A stretch of 64,000 bases of DNA from Saprospiraceae bacterium (lineage in GTDB: Bacteria; Bacteroidota; Bacteroidia; Chitinophagales; Saprospiraceae): contig JADJLQ010000001.1 in NCBI GenBank assembly GCA_016709995.1, positions 1,398,001-1,462,000 on the forward strand. The letters run 5' to 3'. Shown here in pieces: positions 43,320 through 51,680 of the stretch. Position numbers and translations under genes: made by a program. Each line of letters begins with the position of its first letter. The first letter of the stretch is position 1. The notes beneath the pieces were generated by a model, which was not told where the DNA came from, searched no databases, and saw nothing but the letters and a program-made list of their open reading frames with translations.

Positions 43320-44339
43320 TTAGTATATCGGACATGCTTTCATCTGGCTCAATGGCTTCACTTTGGTGATGATATAGGTCAAAGAAAATTCAGGACCTCC
43401 TTTTTTGTCTGTGACTCTATTAAACTGACTGGTATTCACATCATAACTGATACCCAACTGCAATTCATTCAGATACAAATGAAAAGCGGGAGCGATCGCA
43501 TCTTTAAACCGGTACATACCATACACTCCTAATGCATAATTTTTGCCACGCTTTTGATTTAAATAAAATTTTGGTCCCGCTCCTATCAGGAACTCTTTGT
43601 AAGGTTTTTGAAATTGAGCAATGCCATGCACCATTAAATCAAGTGAATTGGACAATTGTGATTGAATCAACGTATTAATCGCAAAACGAATTGGCAATTT
43701 AACAGACTTATCATCCGTATAAAATGGGTTTTTAGGACTATTGATATGAAATGCTGCCAGTCCGATATCTGCTTTGGACCTAGTGGATTTTTGAATCCTG
43801 TAATTTACACCCATATTGAGATCAGGGATAAACAAGGATTTGCGATCGAATGATTCCGTCACATTCCTGGTAGGTATAAATTGTACTCCGTCCCACTGTT
43901 CGTCAAAATTGAGGTCGTCAAGTGAAAATGCTCTTCTGGAAAAACCTAATTGGGCACCAACAGTAAAAAAATTATTAACCCCTACAGGTAATGAATAAGA
44001 CCCATTCAGGCCCAAAGTCGCCAGGTTAAGTTTGGAATCGCCAGCCTGATCATAGTTAAAGACCAGTCCCGCACCGAAAAAATCTTTTCTAGCTTGTTTG
44101 CGATAGATCTTCATATCATAAGCACCGGTCACAGTCATATATGGCACAGGCAATACCCGCCATTGATTTCTGTAATTGGCAGCCATCCTCACATCCCCAT
44201 TAAATATGCCTGTCAGCCCGGGATTGATATTGACATGGGCATTATAAAACTGAGTGTAATGCAGATCCTGAGCTCGCACATTAGAAATTGTTAAAATTAA
44301 AATTGCCAGCTTGATAGAGTAAAAAAAATTGCGTTTCAT
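43320..44339 (-). CDS. PorP/SprF-family outer-membrane protein
   Basis: This is a 339-residue outer-membrane beta-barrel protein of the PorP/SprF family. The signal peptide (ILILTISNVRAQ) is followed by the diagnostic DLHYTQFYNAHVNINPGLTGIFNGDVRMAANYRNQWR. SprF-type proteins are needed for surface attachment of large adhesins exported by the type IX system. It is first in the order PorP/SprF - OmpA/PD40 - PKD/CHU_C, a standard arrangement, which suggests it handles the 1,302-residue protein downstream. Confidence 0.95.
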   Translation of the reverse strand: MKRNFFYSIKLAILILTISNVRAQDLHYTQFYNAHVNINPGLTGIFNGDVRMAANYRNQWRVLPVPYMTVTGAYDMKIYRKQARKDFFGAGLVFNYDQAGDSKLNLATLGLNGSYSLPVGVNNFFTVGAQLGFSRRAFSLDDLNFDEQWDGVQFIPTRNVTESFDRKSLFIPDLNMGVNYRIQKSTRSKADIGLAAFHINSPKNPFYTDDKSVKLPIRFAINTLIQSQLSNSLDLMVHGIAQFQKPYKEFLIGAGPKFYLNQKRGKNYALGVYGMYRFKDAIAPAFHLYLNELQLGISYDVNTSQFNRVTDKKGGPEFSLTYIITKVKPLSQMKACPIY

Positions 44340-44654
44340 AGAACCCTCTTAATTATATTATATATTTTCATAATGTTTATAAAATTGATAAATAGACAAT
44401 TAGCTATAAATTCAATTTTTAATAATTTCCTTTGGGTATATAAGCAAAAACCATGCTAAATATTTTGAATGCATTAACTCGAAGGCAGCAAATGGGGATA
44501 ATGACCTGATAATTTTTTTTAACGAAATGATAACCTCTTTTAGTCTGACATTTGGCTTTAATATTTGAGTCTGCATTAACTTATCAGTTTGCTTACTTTT
44601 GGACATTACTACGTTGATATTCAATCATATTTTGTCAATAATAATCTCTTTTTT

Positions 44655-45287
44655 ATGAAAAAAAATCAAACTCGACGCGACTTTATTCATAACACCGTGG
44701 CTGCTTCCGCCGGGTCTTACGCCTTCCTCTCAGCTCCAAGGCTGGGCCAAAAGCCCAAATTAGTAGGAGACTCTATTAACCTTATAGGCCCTAAATCTGG
44801 TTATACCGCCCAGATAGGCACTTTGATCTCGATGCTTGATTGGTTGAGTTTTTCTGTAAAAGGGGTGACCAAATCATTATCAGTAGCAGCTCTGGACTAC
44901 CTGCATGATGCCGATTCAAACTCCATAGGGGCTTTGATGCTGCATGTGGCCGCAACAGAAGTGATCTACCAGGATATCACTTTTTCTGGCCTTGATGACT
45001 TCAGTCCTGCTAATAAAGAGCGTTGGAACGTGGCTATGGAACTGGGTCACGATGCCCAATCAAAAATCAAAGGCAATCCCTTGTCTTATTATATCGATGC
45101 GATGGACGAAGCCAGGTCCAAAACCAAAGCAGAGATGAAAAAAAGAGATGACAAATGGCTCTTGACCGGAGAAACGAAAGATTGGGATTGGAATAACTAC
45201 TGTAAGTGGTTTCACGTAGCAGAACATTTTGCCAATCACCGAGGACAGATCACCTGGTATAGCAAAAGATTGCCTAAAGTAAATTAA
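44655..45287 (+). CDS. DinB-family protein with Tat signal
   Basis: This is a protein of about 210 residues. Its N-terminus TRRDFIHNTVAASAGSYAFLSAPRLG is a twin-arginine (Tat) signal, so the folded protein is exported. The rest is a four-helix DinB-like domain with candidate metal ligands in LMLHVAATEVIYQD and WFHVAEHFANHRGQITW. DinB-like domains bind Ni/Zn and act as thiol transferases or hydrolases in known cases; the substrate here is unknown. The ATG at 44655 is chosen so that the Tat motif is near the N-terminus. The 250-bp gap upstream carries its promoter; no other gene is seen there. Confidence 0.8.
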   Translation: MKKNQTRRDFIHNTVAASAGSYAFLSAPRLGQKPKLVGDSINLIGPKSGYTAQIGTLISMLDWLSFSVKGVTKSLSVAALDYLHDADSNSIGALMLHVAATEVIYQDITFSGLDDFSPANKERWNVAMELGHDAQSKIKGNPLSYYIDAMDEARSKTKAEMKKRDDKWLLTGETKDWDWNNYCKWFHVAEHFANHRGQITWYSKRLPKVN

Positions 45288-45326
45288 ATCAGCGTATCCC
45301 TTGGCCCGTCCGAACGGGCAGAGTCT

Positions 45327-46838
45327 TTAATAACCATATAGCTTTTTGCCCGCAGATTCATATTTATCACCAGAGCTCCATCTGGGAAGCTCTATTTTAT
45401 TGGCTATTTGCAATGCTGACAACACAAACGCCTTGGTAAATCGGTGTAAATAACCATAACTGATATTGTCCGGATTGTCTATCGCCTGGTGATAATATTT
45501 GCCCACCTCTTGATCAAAAGTTTTAAATCCAGCTGCGAAAGTCGGAGCTGGAATACCCAACTGCGCAAAGGACACGTTATCAGACCTGTCAAACAAACCT
45601 TGTTCAGGAGCAGGATCGGCTATTGTAGTTAAGCCAAAAGCTTTGCAGGCTGTATTCATTTCATCGGCAGCCCCTACTCTATTGAGTCCTATGATCGATA
45701 CCAGCGTTGTATCTGAATAACCTGCTCCATCTGAGTTAAGGTCAAAAATTACCTTATTCCAAGGCATCACAGGATGCTCAGCAAGGTATTTTGAACCCAA
45801 AAGGCCAATCTCTTCACCATTTACAGCTGCAATCATCACCGATCTGTTAGGAGGGTTTTTGGCAAAATATCGGGCTGCAGCGAGAAGTCCAACTGTACCC
45901 CAGGCATTGTCACGAGCCCCATTCCAGATAGTGTCATTGCCGATGGGTTGGCCAGCTTTCACTCCTACATGGTCAAAATGAGCAGACAATAATATATACT
46001 GATCCCTTAGTTTTTTCTTTTTGCCGGGTATCATACCCAGGACATTGACAGCTTCGACAGGAGTAGTAGCAGCCCCTGGAGTATTTATTGTGATCGGATA
46101 GCTTTTCCCTTTTGACCAGGTAGGTTTATTACCATTGGTAGGTAGTTGTAGCCATGCATGCAAAACGCTTGCATGGCCTCCGGCTCCTTCCACGATCTCC
46201 AGTCTTTCTTTGCTAAAATAGTTCCTGAAAAAATTCCATGGGAAAGAAAGGTTATATATTTCTATCAAACCCAATGCACCATGATCTGCCGCCATCTTCC
46301 GTTTTAATGGCATGGCACTAAATATCTCTGACGGAGATCCGCCTTCTGGCAATCCTCCCTGCACAATAACATATTTACCTTTTACCTCTAAACCCTGATA
46401 GTCATCTCTGCCTTTGGCAGCATCTACCCATCCATAATCAGCATAGATCGCTTCAGTAGTTTTATTTATAGCACCGCCATCCAAAATCACCAGGTTGTTT
46501 TTGACTACATACTCAGTGCCCCCCATGGAAAGAGTCCCGGACAAGGGAGGTACATATTTCACAAAAGGTATTGGTTGGAAATATCCGTTCATACCCGGAA
46601 TAGTTTTGACACCGGCTTTTTTAAATTGATCTGCGATATAATTGGCAGCTTGTTGGTTACCTGGCTCCCCTGTCTTGCGCCCCTTCAAAGCATCGGAGGC
46701 GAGATACATCATGTCAGTATATATTTTATCCTGATTTACACTACTATTTATTTTTTTAATAACCTTTTGAGCGCTACCCGTGTTGTCAAAAATGGTAAAA
46801 AACAGAATTATTAATACACAATGATGTAATGATTTCAT
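45327..46838 (-). CDS. M28-family zinc metallopeptidase
   Basis: This is a 503-residue secreted aminopeptidase-like protein. Signal peptide at residues 1-22. The protease-associated (PA) domain is around residues 130-230. The M28 domain has metal ligands in LLSAHFDHVG (His, Asp), NGARDNAWGT (Asp), AVNGEEIGLLGS (catalytic Glu-Glu), LNSDGAG (Asp) and a late His (KYYHQAIDNPDN). Members cleave N-terminal residues from peptides using two zinc ions. It is convergent with the DinB/Tat gene and divergent from the next gene. Confidence 0.9.
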   Translation of the reverse strand: MKSLHHCVLIILFFTIFDNTGSAQKVIKKINSSVNQDKIYTDMMYLASDALKGRKTGEPGNQQAANYIADQFKKAGVKTIPGMNGYFQPIPFVKYVPPLSGTLSMGGTEYVVKNNLVILDGGAINKTTEAIYADYGWVDAAKGRDDYQGLEVKGKYVIVQGGLPEGGSPSEIFSAMPLKRKMAADHGALGLIEIYNLSFPWNFFRNYFSKERLEIVEGAGGHASVLHAWLQLPTNGNKPTWSKGKSYPITINTPGAATTPVEAVNVLGMIPGKKKKLRDQYILLSAHFDHVGVKAGQPIGNDTIWNGARDNAWGTVGLLAAARYFAKNPPNRSVMIAAVNGEEIGLLGSKYLAEHPVMPWNKVIFDLNSDGAGYSDTTLVSIIGLNRVGAADEMNTACKAFGLTTIADPAPEQGLFDRSDNVSFAQLGIPAPTFAAGFKTFDQEVGKYYHQAIDNPDNISYGYLHRFTKAFVLSALQIANKIELPRWSSGDKYESAGKKLYGY

Positions 46839-46877
46839 ATGATAGTTAGATTTGTGACAAAAATAAGCTAATTGAAT

Positions 46878-47417
46878 ATGGATCTAGATAAATTATTGGG
46901 TATAGGAAGTAGGATTAAACACCCGGCTTATGGGGAAGGCGTGATCATCAGATTACATGGTGCTGCTTATGAAGTCTGTTTTATGCATTATGGCATCAAA
47001 CCGGTGGGTAAAGATTACGCAGGCTGGGAGATCATAGACAAAATACCGTCTGAAGAACCTATCACCTATACTGAAGCGGAGAAATCGTTAATTCGTATAC
47101 TTAAACAGTGGTCTGATATCACCTCTGTCACCGAAATAGCAGACCGATGGGATGACGGAATCATGATCTTAAAATCTTCTGATGCTGGCCTCAAGCCTAA
47201 GGAAATTCCCATCGAAGCTTTTTTTCATAAAATTGTAATGGTACGCGATCGACTCCGGGTATTGGAGCAAAAGGTAAATGCTCATCCTAAACTTACCGAT
47301 GCTGACAAAGTAGATATGCAACAGTATATCACCAGAATTTATGGCAGTCTGACTACATTCAACATCCTTTTTAAGCGAAAGGAAGATAATTTTATTGGAG
47401 AAAAATCTGAATCGTGA
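46878..47417 (+). CDS. Cytosolic protein of unknown function
   Basis: This is a protein of about 179 residues. Residues 1-45 form a small beta domain (LGIGSRIKHPAYGEGVIIRLHGAAYEVCFMHYG), similar to the SH3-like or UvrD/CarD-type 'GDxVxHxxFGxGxV' module found at the ends of some helicases. A helical part of about 100 residues follows (LIRILKQWSDIT, FFHKIVMVRDRLRVLEQKVNAHP). No signal peptide. The stop overlaps the next gene by 4 bp (TCGTGA: TGA and GTG), so they are coupled. I do not know its function. Confidence 0.7.
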   Translation: MDLDKLLGIGSRIKHPAYGEGVIIRLHGAAYEVCFMHYGIKPVGKDYAGWEIIDKIPSEEPITYTEAEKSLIRILKQWSDITSVTEIADRWDDGIMILKSSDAGLKPKEIPIEAFFHKIVMVRDRLRVLEQKVNAHPKLTDADKVDMQQYITRIYGSLTTFNILFKRKEDNFIGEKSES

Positions 47418-48715
47418 AATATACTCTAGGGCTTATATTGTTTTCATGCTTCCTTGGGTGCATTCGGCCAAAAGCGCCATATGCTTCCCTTGCTCCTGGC
47501 ATTTGGCGTGGTGTGCTGCATCTCAATACTGAGCCTAAACTGCCACTTAAAGATGAGATCGAAAGGTATGAAAAAGATGGTACGAGACCGATCTATGAGA
47601 TTGAAAACGACCTCCCTTTTATGTTTGAAGTAAAATATGAACAAGAGACTCCATATATTGAAATCATCAATGGAACAGAAAGAATCAAGGTCGATGAAGT
47701 GTATGTAGGCCGCAACAGATCGACTGCAGATGATACTGTATATATCAATTTTTCAGTTTACGACTCACATATCAGGGCGATTTTGAGAGAAGGCATCTTA
47801 CAAGGAGAGTGGGTAGTCAGAAATAAACCAAATTATAGAATCCCCTTTAGTGCCCACTTTGGCCAAAAAGATAGATTCCAGTTGTTGCCTACTCCACAGA
47901 CCAATGATCTCTCCGGTATCTGGGATTGTACTTTTGATCTCAACCTGGAGACGCCATTTAAAGCCATTGCAGAATGGTCACAGGACGGCAATCACCTGAC
48001 AGGCACTTTCCGCACTGAAACAGGAGATTACCGATATCTCGATGGGACAGTATCGGGAGATAAATTCTTCTTGTCTTGTTTTGATGGATCTCATGCTTTT
48101 TTATTTTTTGGCAAGCAGTCAGGGGACACGCTCTTGGGCACTTTTAAATCCGGAATTCATTACACCTCTGTATGGAAAGCTTTTAAGAATCCTGATGCAA
48201 CACTAGCAGCAGCTACTTCCTTGACCAAAAGTACTGGAACTCCTGTCAATTTTGCTTTTTTAGACCAAAATGATAAAACGAAAACGATCACTGATTATCA
48301 TTCGAAAATAAAAGTACTGCAGATCATGGGGACCTGGTGCCCCAATTGTTACGACGAAACGCGATTTCTTAAAACATACCTCGCAGCCCATCCTGCTTTG
48401 GATGTGCAAGTGATTGGCCTGGCATGTGAGCGATATAATGACACTGCACCATCTTTGCAAGCCATCGCTAATTATAGAACAAAAATGAATCTCCCCTATG
48501 ATGTGCTCCTGGCTGCTACCACGACCAAAACAGCTGAAACCAGCAAACATCTGCCTTTCATAGATAATGTGATCTCCTATCCAACGATGGTCATTCTGGA
48601 TAAAAACAACCGTGTGCATACTATCCACACAGGATTTGACGGACCTGCTACCAGTAAATACAAAGAATTTGAAATTGAATTCGACCGAGTCATTCAAAAT
48701 TTACTAAAACAATAA
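47414..48715 (+). CDS. TlpA-like thioredoxin-fold lipoprotein
   Basis: This is a 433-residue protein with a GTG start that overlaps the previous stop. The leader is of lipoprotein type (LILFSCFLGC). Residues 20-260 form beta-rich domains (LNTEPKLPLKDE; SGIWDCTFDLN ... YRYLDGTVSGDKFFLSCFDGSHAF), possibly two lipocalin-like halves. The C-terminal 170 residues are a TlpA/ResA-type thioredoxin domain with the redox pair in GTWCPNCYDE and the cis-Pro region SYPTMVILDK. It probably reduces or oxidises periplasmic disulfides. The next gene starts at its last base (TAATG). Confidence 0.8.
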   Translation: MKYTLGLILFSCFLGCIRPKAPYASLAPGIWRGVLHLNTEPKLPLKDEIERYEKDGTRPIYEIENDLPFMFEVKYEQETPYIEIINGTERIKVDEVYVGRNRSTADDTVYINFSVYDSHIRAILREGILQGEWVVRNKPNYRIPFSAHFGQKDRFQLLPTPQTNDLSGIWDCTFDLNLETPFKAIAEWSQDGNHLTGTFRTETGDYRYLDGTVSGDKFFLSCFDGSHAFLFFGKQSGDTLLGTFKSGIHYTSVWKAFKNPDATLAAATSLTKSTGTPVNFAFLDQNDKTKTITDYHSKIKVLQIMGTWCPNCYDETRFLKTYLAAHPALDVQVIGLACERYNDTAPSLQAIANYRTKMNLPYDVLLAATTTKTAETSKHLPFIDNVISYPTMVILDKNNRVHTIHTGFDGPATSKYKEFEIEFDRVIQNLLKQ

Positions 48716-49485
48716 TGATGAATATACTAATTACAGGAGCTACCTCAGGTATAGGCAAGGCTACTGCTGAGGAATTTGCCAAACATGGCTACTCCTTAAT
48801 CTTGTGCGGACGACGCGAAGACAGACTCAAGGAATTAGCAGATCACCTGGTCAGTACTTACGAGATAAAAGCGACCTATTTAAGTTTTGATCTCCAAAAA
48901 TATGATGAAGTAAAAAAAGCGATCGCTTCCTTATCTCCCCCTTTTGATCAAATAGATGTCCTGCTTAACAATGCAGGCCTGGCCAGCGGTCTCGATTATA
49001 TCCAGGAGGGCAATCTCGATGATTGGGAAACCATGATCGATACCAATGTAAAAGGATTATTGTACATCACCAGGTTGGTAAGTCCTCAGATGGTAGCCCG
49101 AAAATCAGGACAGATCATCAATATATGTTCCACCGCCGGCAAAGACGCCTATGCGAGGGGCAATGTATATTGCGCTACCAAAGCGGCCGTAGATATGCTC
49201 ACCCAGACGATGCGCTTGGATCTGTACACCCATGGTATTAGGGTAAGTCAGGTGGCTCCCGGTATGGTAGAAGAAACCGAGTTTTCTAAGGTGCGCTTCC
49301 ATGGAGATGAAGAGAAAGCCAAAATTTATAAAGATTTTAATCCGCTCACTTCCAAGGATGTGGCTGAGATCATTTATTTTACTGCCAGCCGACCCATGCA
49401 TGTCAATATCCAGGATATCCTTGTGATGGGAACCCAACAAGCAGGGAGCAATTTCGTAGATAGAAGCGGAAGAAAATACGATTAA
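48715..49485 (+). CDS. Short-chain dehydrogenase (YdfG-like)
   Basis: This is a 256-residue SDR with cofactor motif TGATSGIGKA, the NADP-binding basic residues GRREDR, the NNAG motif, and the catalytic Ser-Tyr-Lys (ICSTAGKDAYARGNVYCATKAA). The pattern including YARGNVYCATKAAVDMLTQTMRLDL matches YdfG/serine-3-dehydrogenase-like enzymes that act on small hydroxy acids. It overlaps the end of the TlpA-like gene, so the three plus-strand genes 46878-49485 probably form an operon. Convergent with the next gene. Confidence 0.9.
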   Translation: MMNILITGATSGIGKATAEEFAKHGYSLILCGRREDRLKELADHLVSTYEIKATYLSFDLQKYDEVKKAIASLSPPFDQIDVLLNNAGLASGLDYIQEGNLDDWETMIDTNVKGLLYITRLVSPQMVARKSGQIINICSTAGKDAYARGNVYCATKAAVDMLTQTMRLDLYTHGIRVSQVAPGMVEETEFSKVRFHGDEEKAKIYKDFNPLTSKDVAEIIYFTASRPMHVNIQDILVMGTQQAGSNFVDRSGRKYD

Positions 49486-49487
49486 GA

Positions 49488-50675
49488 CTATTGGAAAGGG
49501 TCTGAATATCTTTTGGCTGTCAGTAATTCAGCATCGCTCAATGTCAATAAAAATGCTTTTAACGCTTTTTTCTCTTCAACAGTAAGGTGAAGTTTTATCG
49601 CATGTGGATTAGGAGTAGATCGATCGACAAACTTTTCATCCAGAGACGCATCATATTGGATATTATGATCGTAATTTTCAATAACCTCCTCCAGCGTCTT
49701 AAACTTTCCATCATGCATATATGGAGCAGTATATTCAATATTTCTGAGCGTAGGTATTTTGATCAATCGGGACTCGCCCTCAATTCTTGCAAAGTTTAAA
49801 CCATTATTCGCCAGGCCTTTTTTATTAACAGCAACCAGTGAGGTGGCATCCTGGCTGGATCCATAAGAGCCCCCTGCAAAATCCGGGGCTGCAAACGTAG
49901 GGGCAGTATGGCATTCGCCACATTTGGCTTTACCATTAAACAGGGTCATACCTAGATTTTCTTCGTCCGTAAAATTATTCAGTTGTTTATCAAATTTTGA
50001 ATTGACAGAATAAATACTGCCTACAAAGGATGACAAAGCCCAAATCAATGATTTTGCCTGTATTTCTGCATGGCCAAATGCCTTACTGTGGAAGGGTTCA
50101 TAATAATTAAGGGCCTTTACCCGATTGACCACTTCTTCTATACTGTTATTACCCATTTCGGTGGGATGCAGCAATGGTTTGGTGACCAAATCCGGTAATC
50201 CCTGTACTGCTGACTGCCACTGATAATTATTGATAAAATCCATGTTTTGTATGGACATGGTGCTTCGCTCTGTCAAATGATTATTGAATCCTACACTAAA
50301 TGATTTTCCATCCGTAAATGCTTTGCTTTGAATATGGCAAGACCCACAAGACACCTGACCATTGAGGGAAAGGTTTTTGTCATAAAACAATATCCTTCCC
50401 AGGTTGACCATGGCATCAATGGGGAAAGCATTATTTACATTCTGTTGAAGGGGTGTGAACCCATTGGAGGAAATTCCTTTTATAGAATCCTCCATGGTAG
50501 ATTTGTGTAGAAAGTTAGGCCTGAATTCATTGTAAGAAAAAACCTGGAATGAAAGATTGGAGGTTGATTGAATAGAGGTCGAACCTGCAACTCCGATACT
50601 TTCTGAAGTAATTTCCTTGACGCAACTGGAAAGCAGCATCAACACGAAGCATATAGGAAGCTTAGAATAATTCAT
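49488..50675 (-). CDS. Di-haem cytochrome c peroxidase / MauG family lipoprotein
   Basis: This is a 395-residue exported protein with a lipoprotein leader (FVLMLLSSCVKE). Two haem-c sites CGSCH (about residue 111) and CGECH (about 250) are present, with FYDKNLSLNGQVSCGSCH and the conserved tail YMHDGKFKTLEEVIENY. The family reduces H2O2 to water with electrons from small c-type cytochromes, or carries out related oxidations. The gene stands alone on the minus strand. Confidence 0.9.
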   Translation of the reverse strand: MNYSKLPICFVLMLLSSCVKEITSESIGVAGSTSIQSTSNLSFQVFSYNEFRPNFLHKSTMEDSIKGISSNGFTPLQQNVNNAFPIDAMVNLGRILFYDKNLSLNGQVSCGSCHIQSKAFTDGKSFSVGFNNHLTERSTMSIQNMDFINNYQWQSAVQGLPDLVTKPLLHPTEMGNNSIEEVVNRVKALNYYEPFHSKAFGHAEIQAKSLIWALSSFVGSIYSVNSKFDKQLNNFTDEENLGMTLFNGKAKCGECHTAPTFAAPDFAGGSYGSSQDATSLVAVNKKGLANNGLNFARIEGESRLIKIPTLRNIEYTAPYMHDGKFKTLEEVIENYDHNIQYDASLDEKFVDRSTPNPHAIKLHLTVEEKKALKAFLLTLSDAELLTAKRYSDPFQ

Positions 50676-50873
50676 AAATGTGAGTATTAAGAAAATGAAT
50701 TTAATAAACTTTTATCATTTCCTGATTTTTCTAAAATCAAATTCCGCTGCAAAAGCTGTACAGGCTAAATATTATTTATGATATATACTAACCCTCCATA
50801 TAAAAAAAGGTATAAAACTAACCCTAGTTATGAATTACGCTGTCACCAATATTTAAAATAATGGTGAAAGAAA

Positions 50874-51539
50874 TTATTCCGCTTTCATCTTGAGCTTTAT
50901 CAGCCCGTCTTTGAGTACAATCCTGTCAGCAGTCTTTTGTTTTTTATATCCTCTACCTTCAGGGTCGATGTCCTGGTCCAGACCGGTAGCTCCGGTGACA
51001 GCCTTGTCTTTCATTTTATCTGCCAACCGATCTAATCCTCCAAATACTGTGGCAGTGGTTTTTTCTTTCCACCATGTGCCGACCAGGGTGGCATTGAACG
51101 AAAGATCATAGTAGCCATCCTGATCTATTTTTACTTCGATAGCTTCTCCATTATTTTCACTCATTCCTACATGGTATTCCATCCTGGGTGATTTGGTCTC
51201 TTCAACATATTTGATCGCAGCAATCCCTTTATATTTTCCCAATTCCTGCGCGGTCTTTATATTTTCTTTGGTATCAGGTTTATCTCCGTCAACTATAAGA
51301 TAAGCACCTGATTCTGTGATCATACCCCCATCCCAGCCGGCTATCCAGACACGGAGAGATTGATCTGGCTTTAAGGCATTGCCGGTGATGTACCGGTATC
51401 CTCCAAATTTGAGATGTTGCGGTTGAGTAGTAAACTCTTTGCCATTTACCATTACCGTCAACTTATGATCTTTTTGAATTTGACTTATTCCAAATTGAAC
51501 AAAAAGGGCAAACAGGAGTGTCAAAAGGATAGCTTTCAT
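50874..51539 (-). CDS. Exported protein of unknown function
   Basis: This is a 221-residue protein with a clear signal peptide (ILLTLLFALFVQFGISQ) and a soluble beta-rich domain (HKLTVMVNGKEFTTQPQHLKFGGYRYITG; LRVWIAGWDGGMITESGAYLIVDG). The C-terminal quarter is Lys-rich and ends in KLKMKAE. I do not recognise a family. It stands alone between the peroxidase gene and purL, both of which are read away from it or on the opposite strand. The 200-bp region on its 3' side (50676-50873) contains no gene. Confidence 0.65.
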   Translation of the reverse strand: MKAILLTLLFALFVQFGISQIQKDHKLTVMVNGKEFTTQPQHLKFGGYRYITGNALKPDQSLRVWIAGWDGGMITESGAYLIVDGDKPDTKENIKTAQELGKYKGIAAIKYVEETKSPRMEYHVGMSENNGEAIEVKIDQDGYYDLSFNATLVGTWWKEKTTATVFGGLDRLADKMKDKAVTGATGLDQDIDPEGRGYKKQKTADRIVLKDGLIKLKMKAE

Positions 51540-51680
51540 TGTTTTAATATTTTATCTTTCAAAACTACAGCTGTTTTAAGCCATTCGGATAGAATTTAAC
51601 CTAATTTCTTTTTCTTGAGGATTGTGATCACCGGTTTTTGAGATTATAAATTTATCTGGCCTTCTGTCTATCTTTGTGTG

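Noticed and set aside
51669..51676. TATCTTTG as the purL promoter
   Set aside because: It lies only 4 bases before the start codon, with no TTG at the right distance, so transcription would begin inside the gene.
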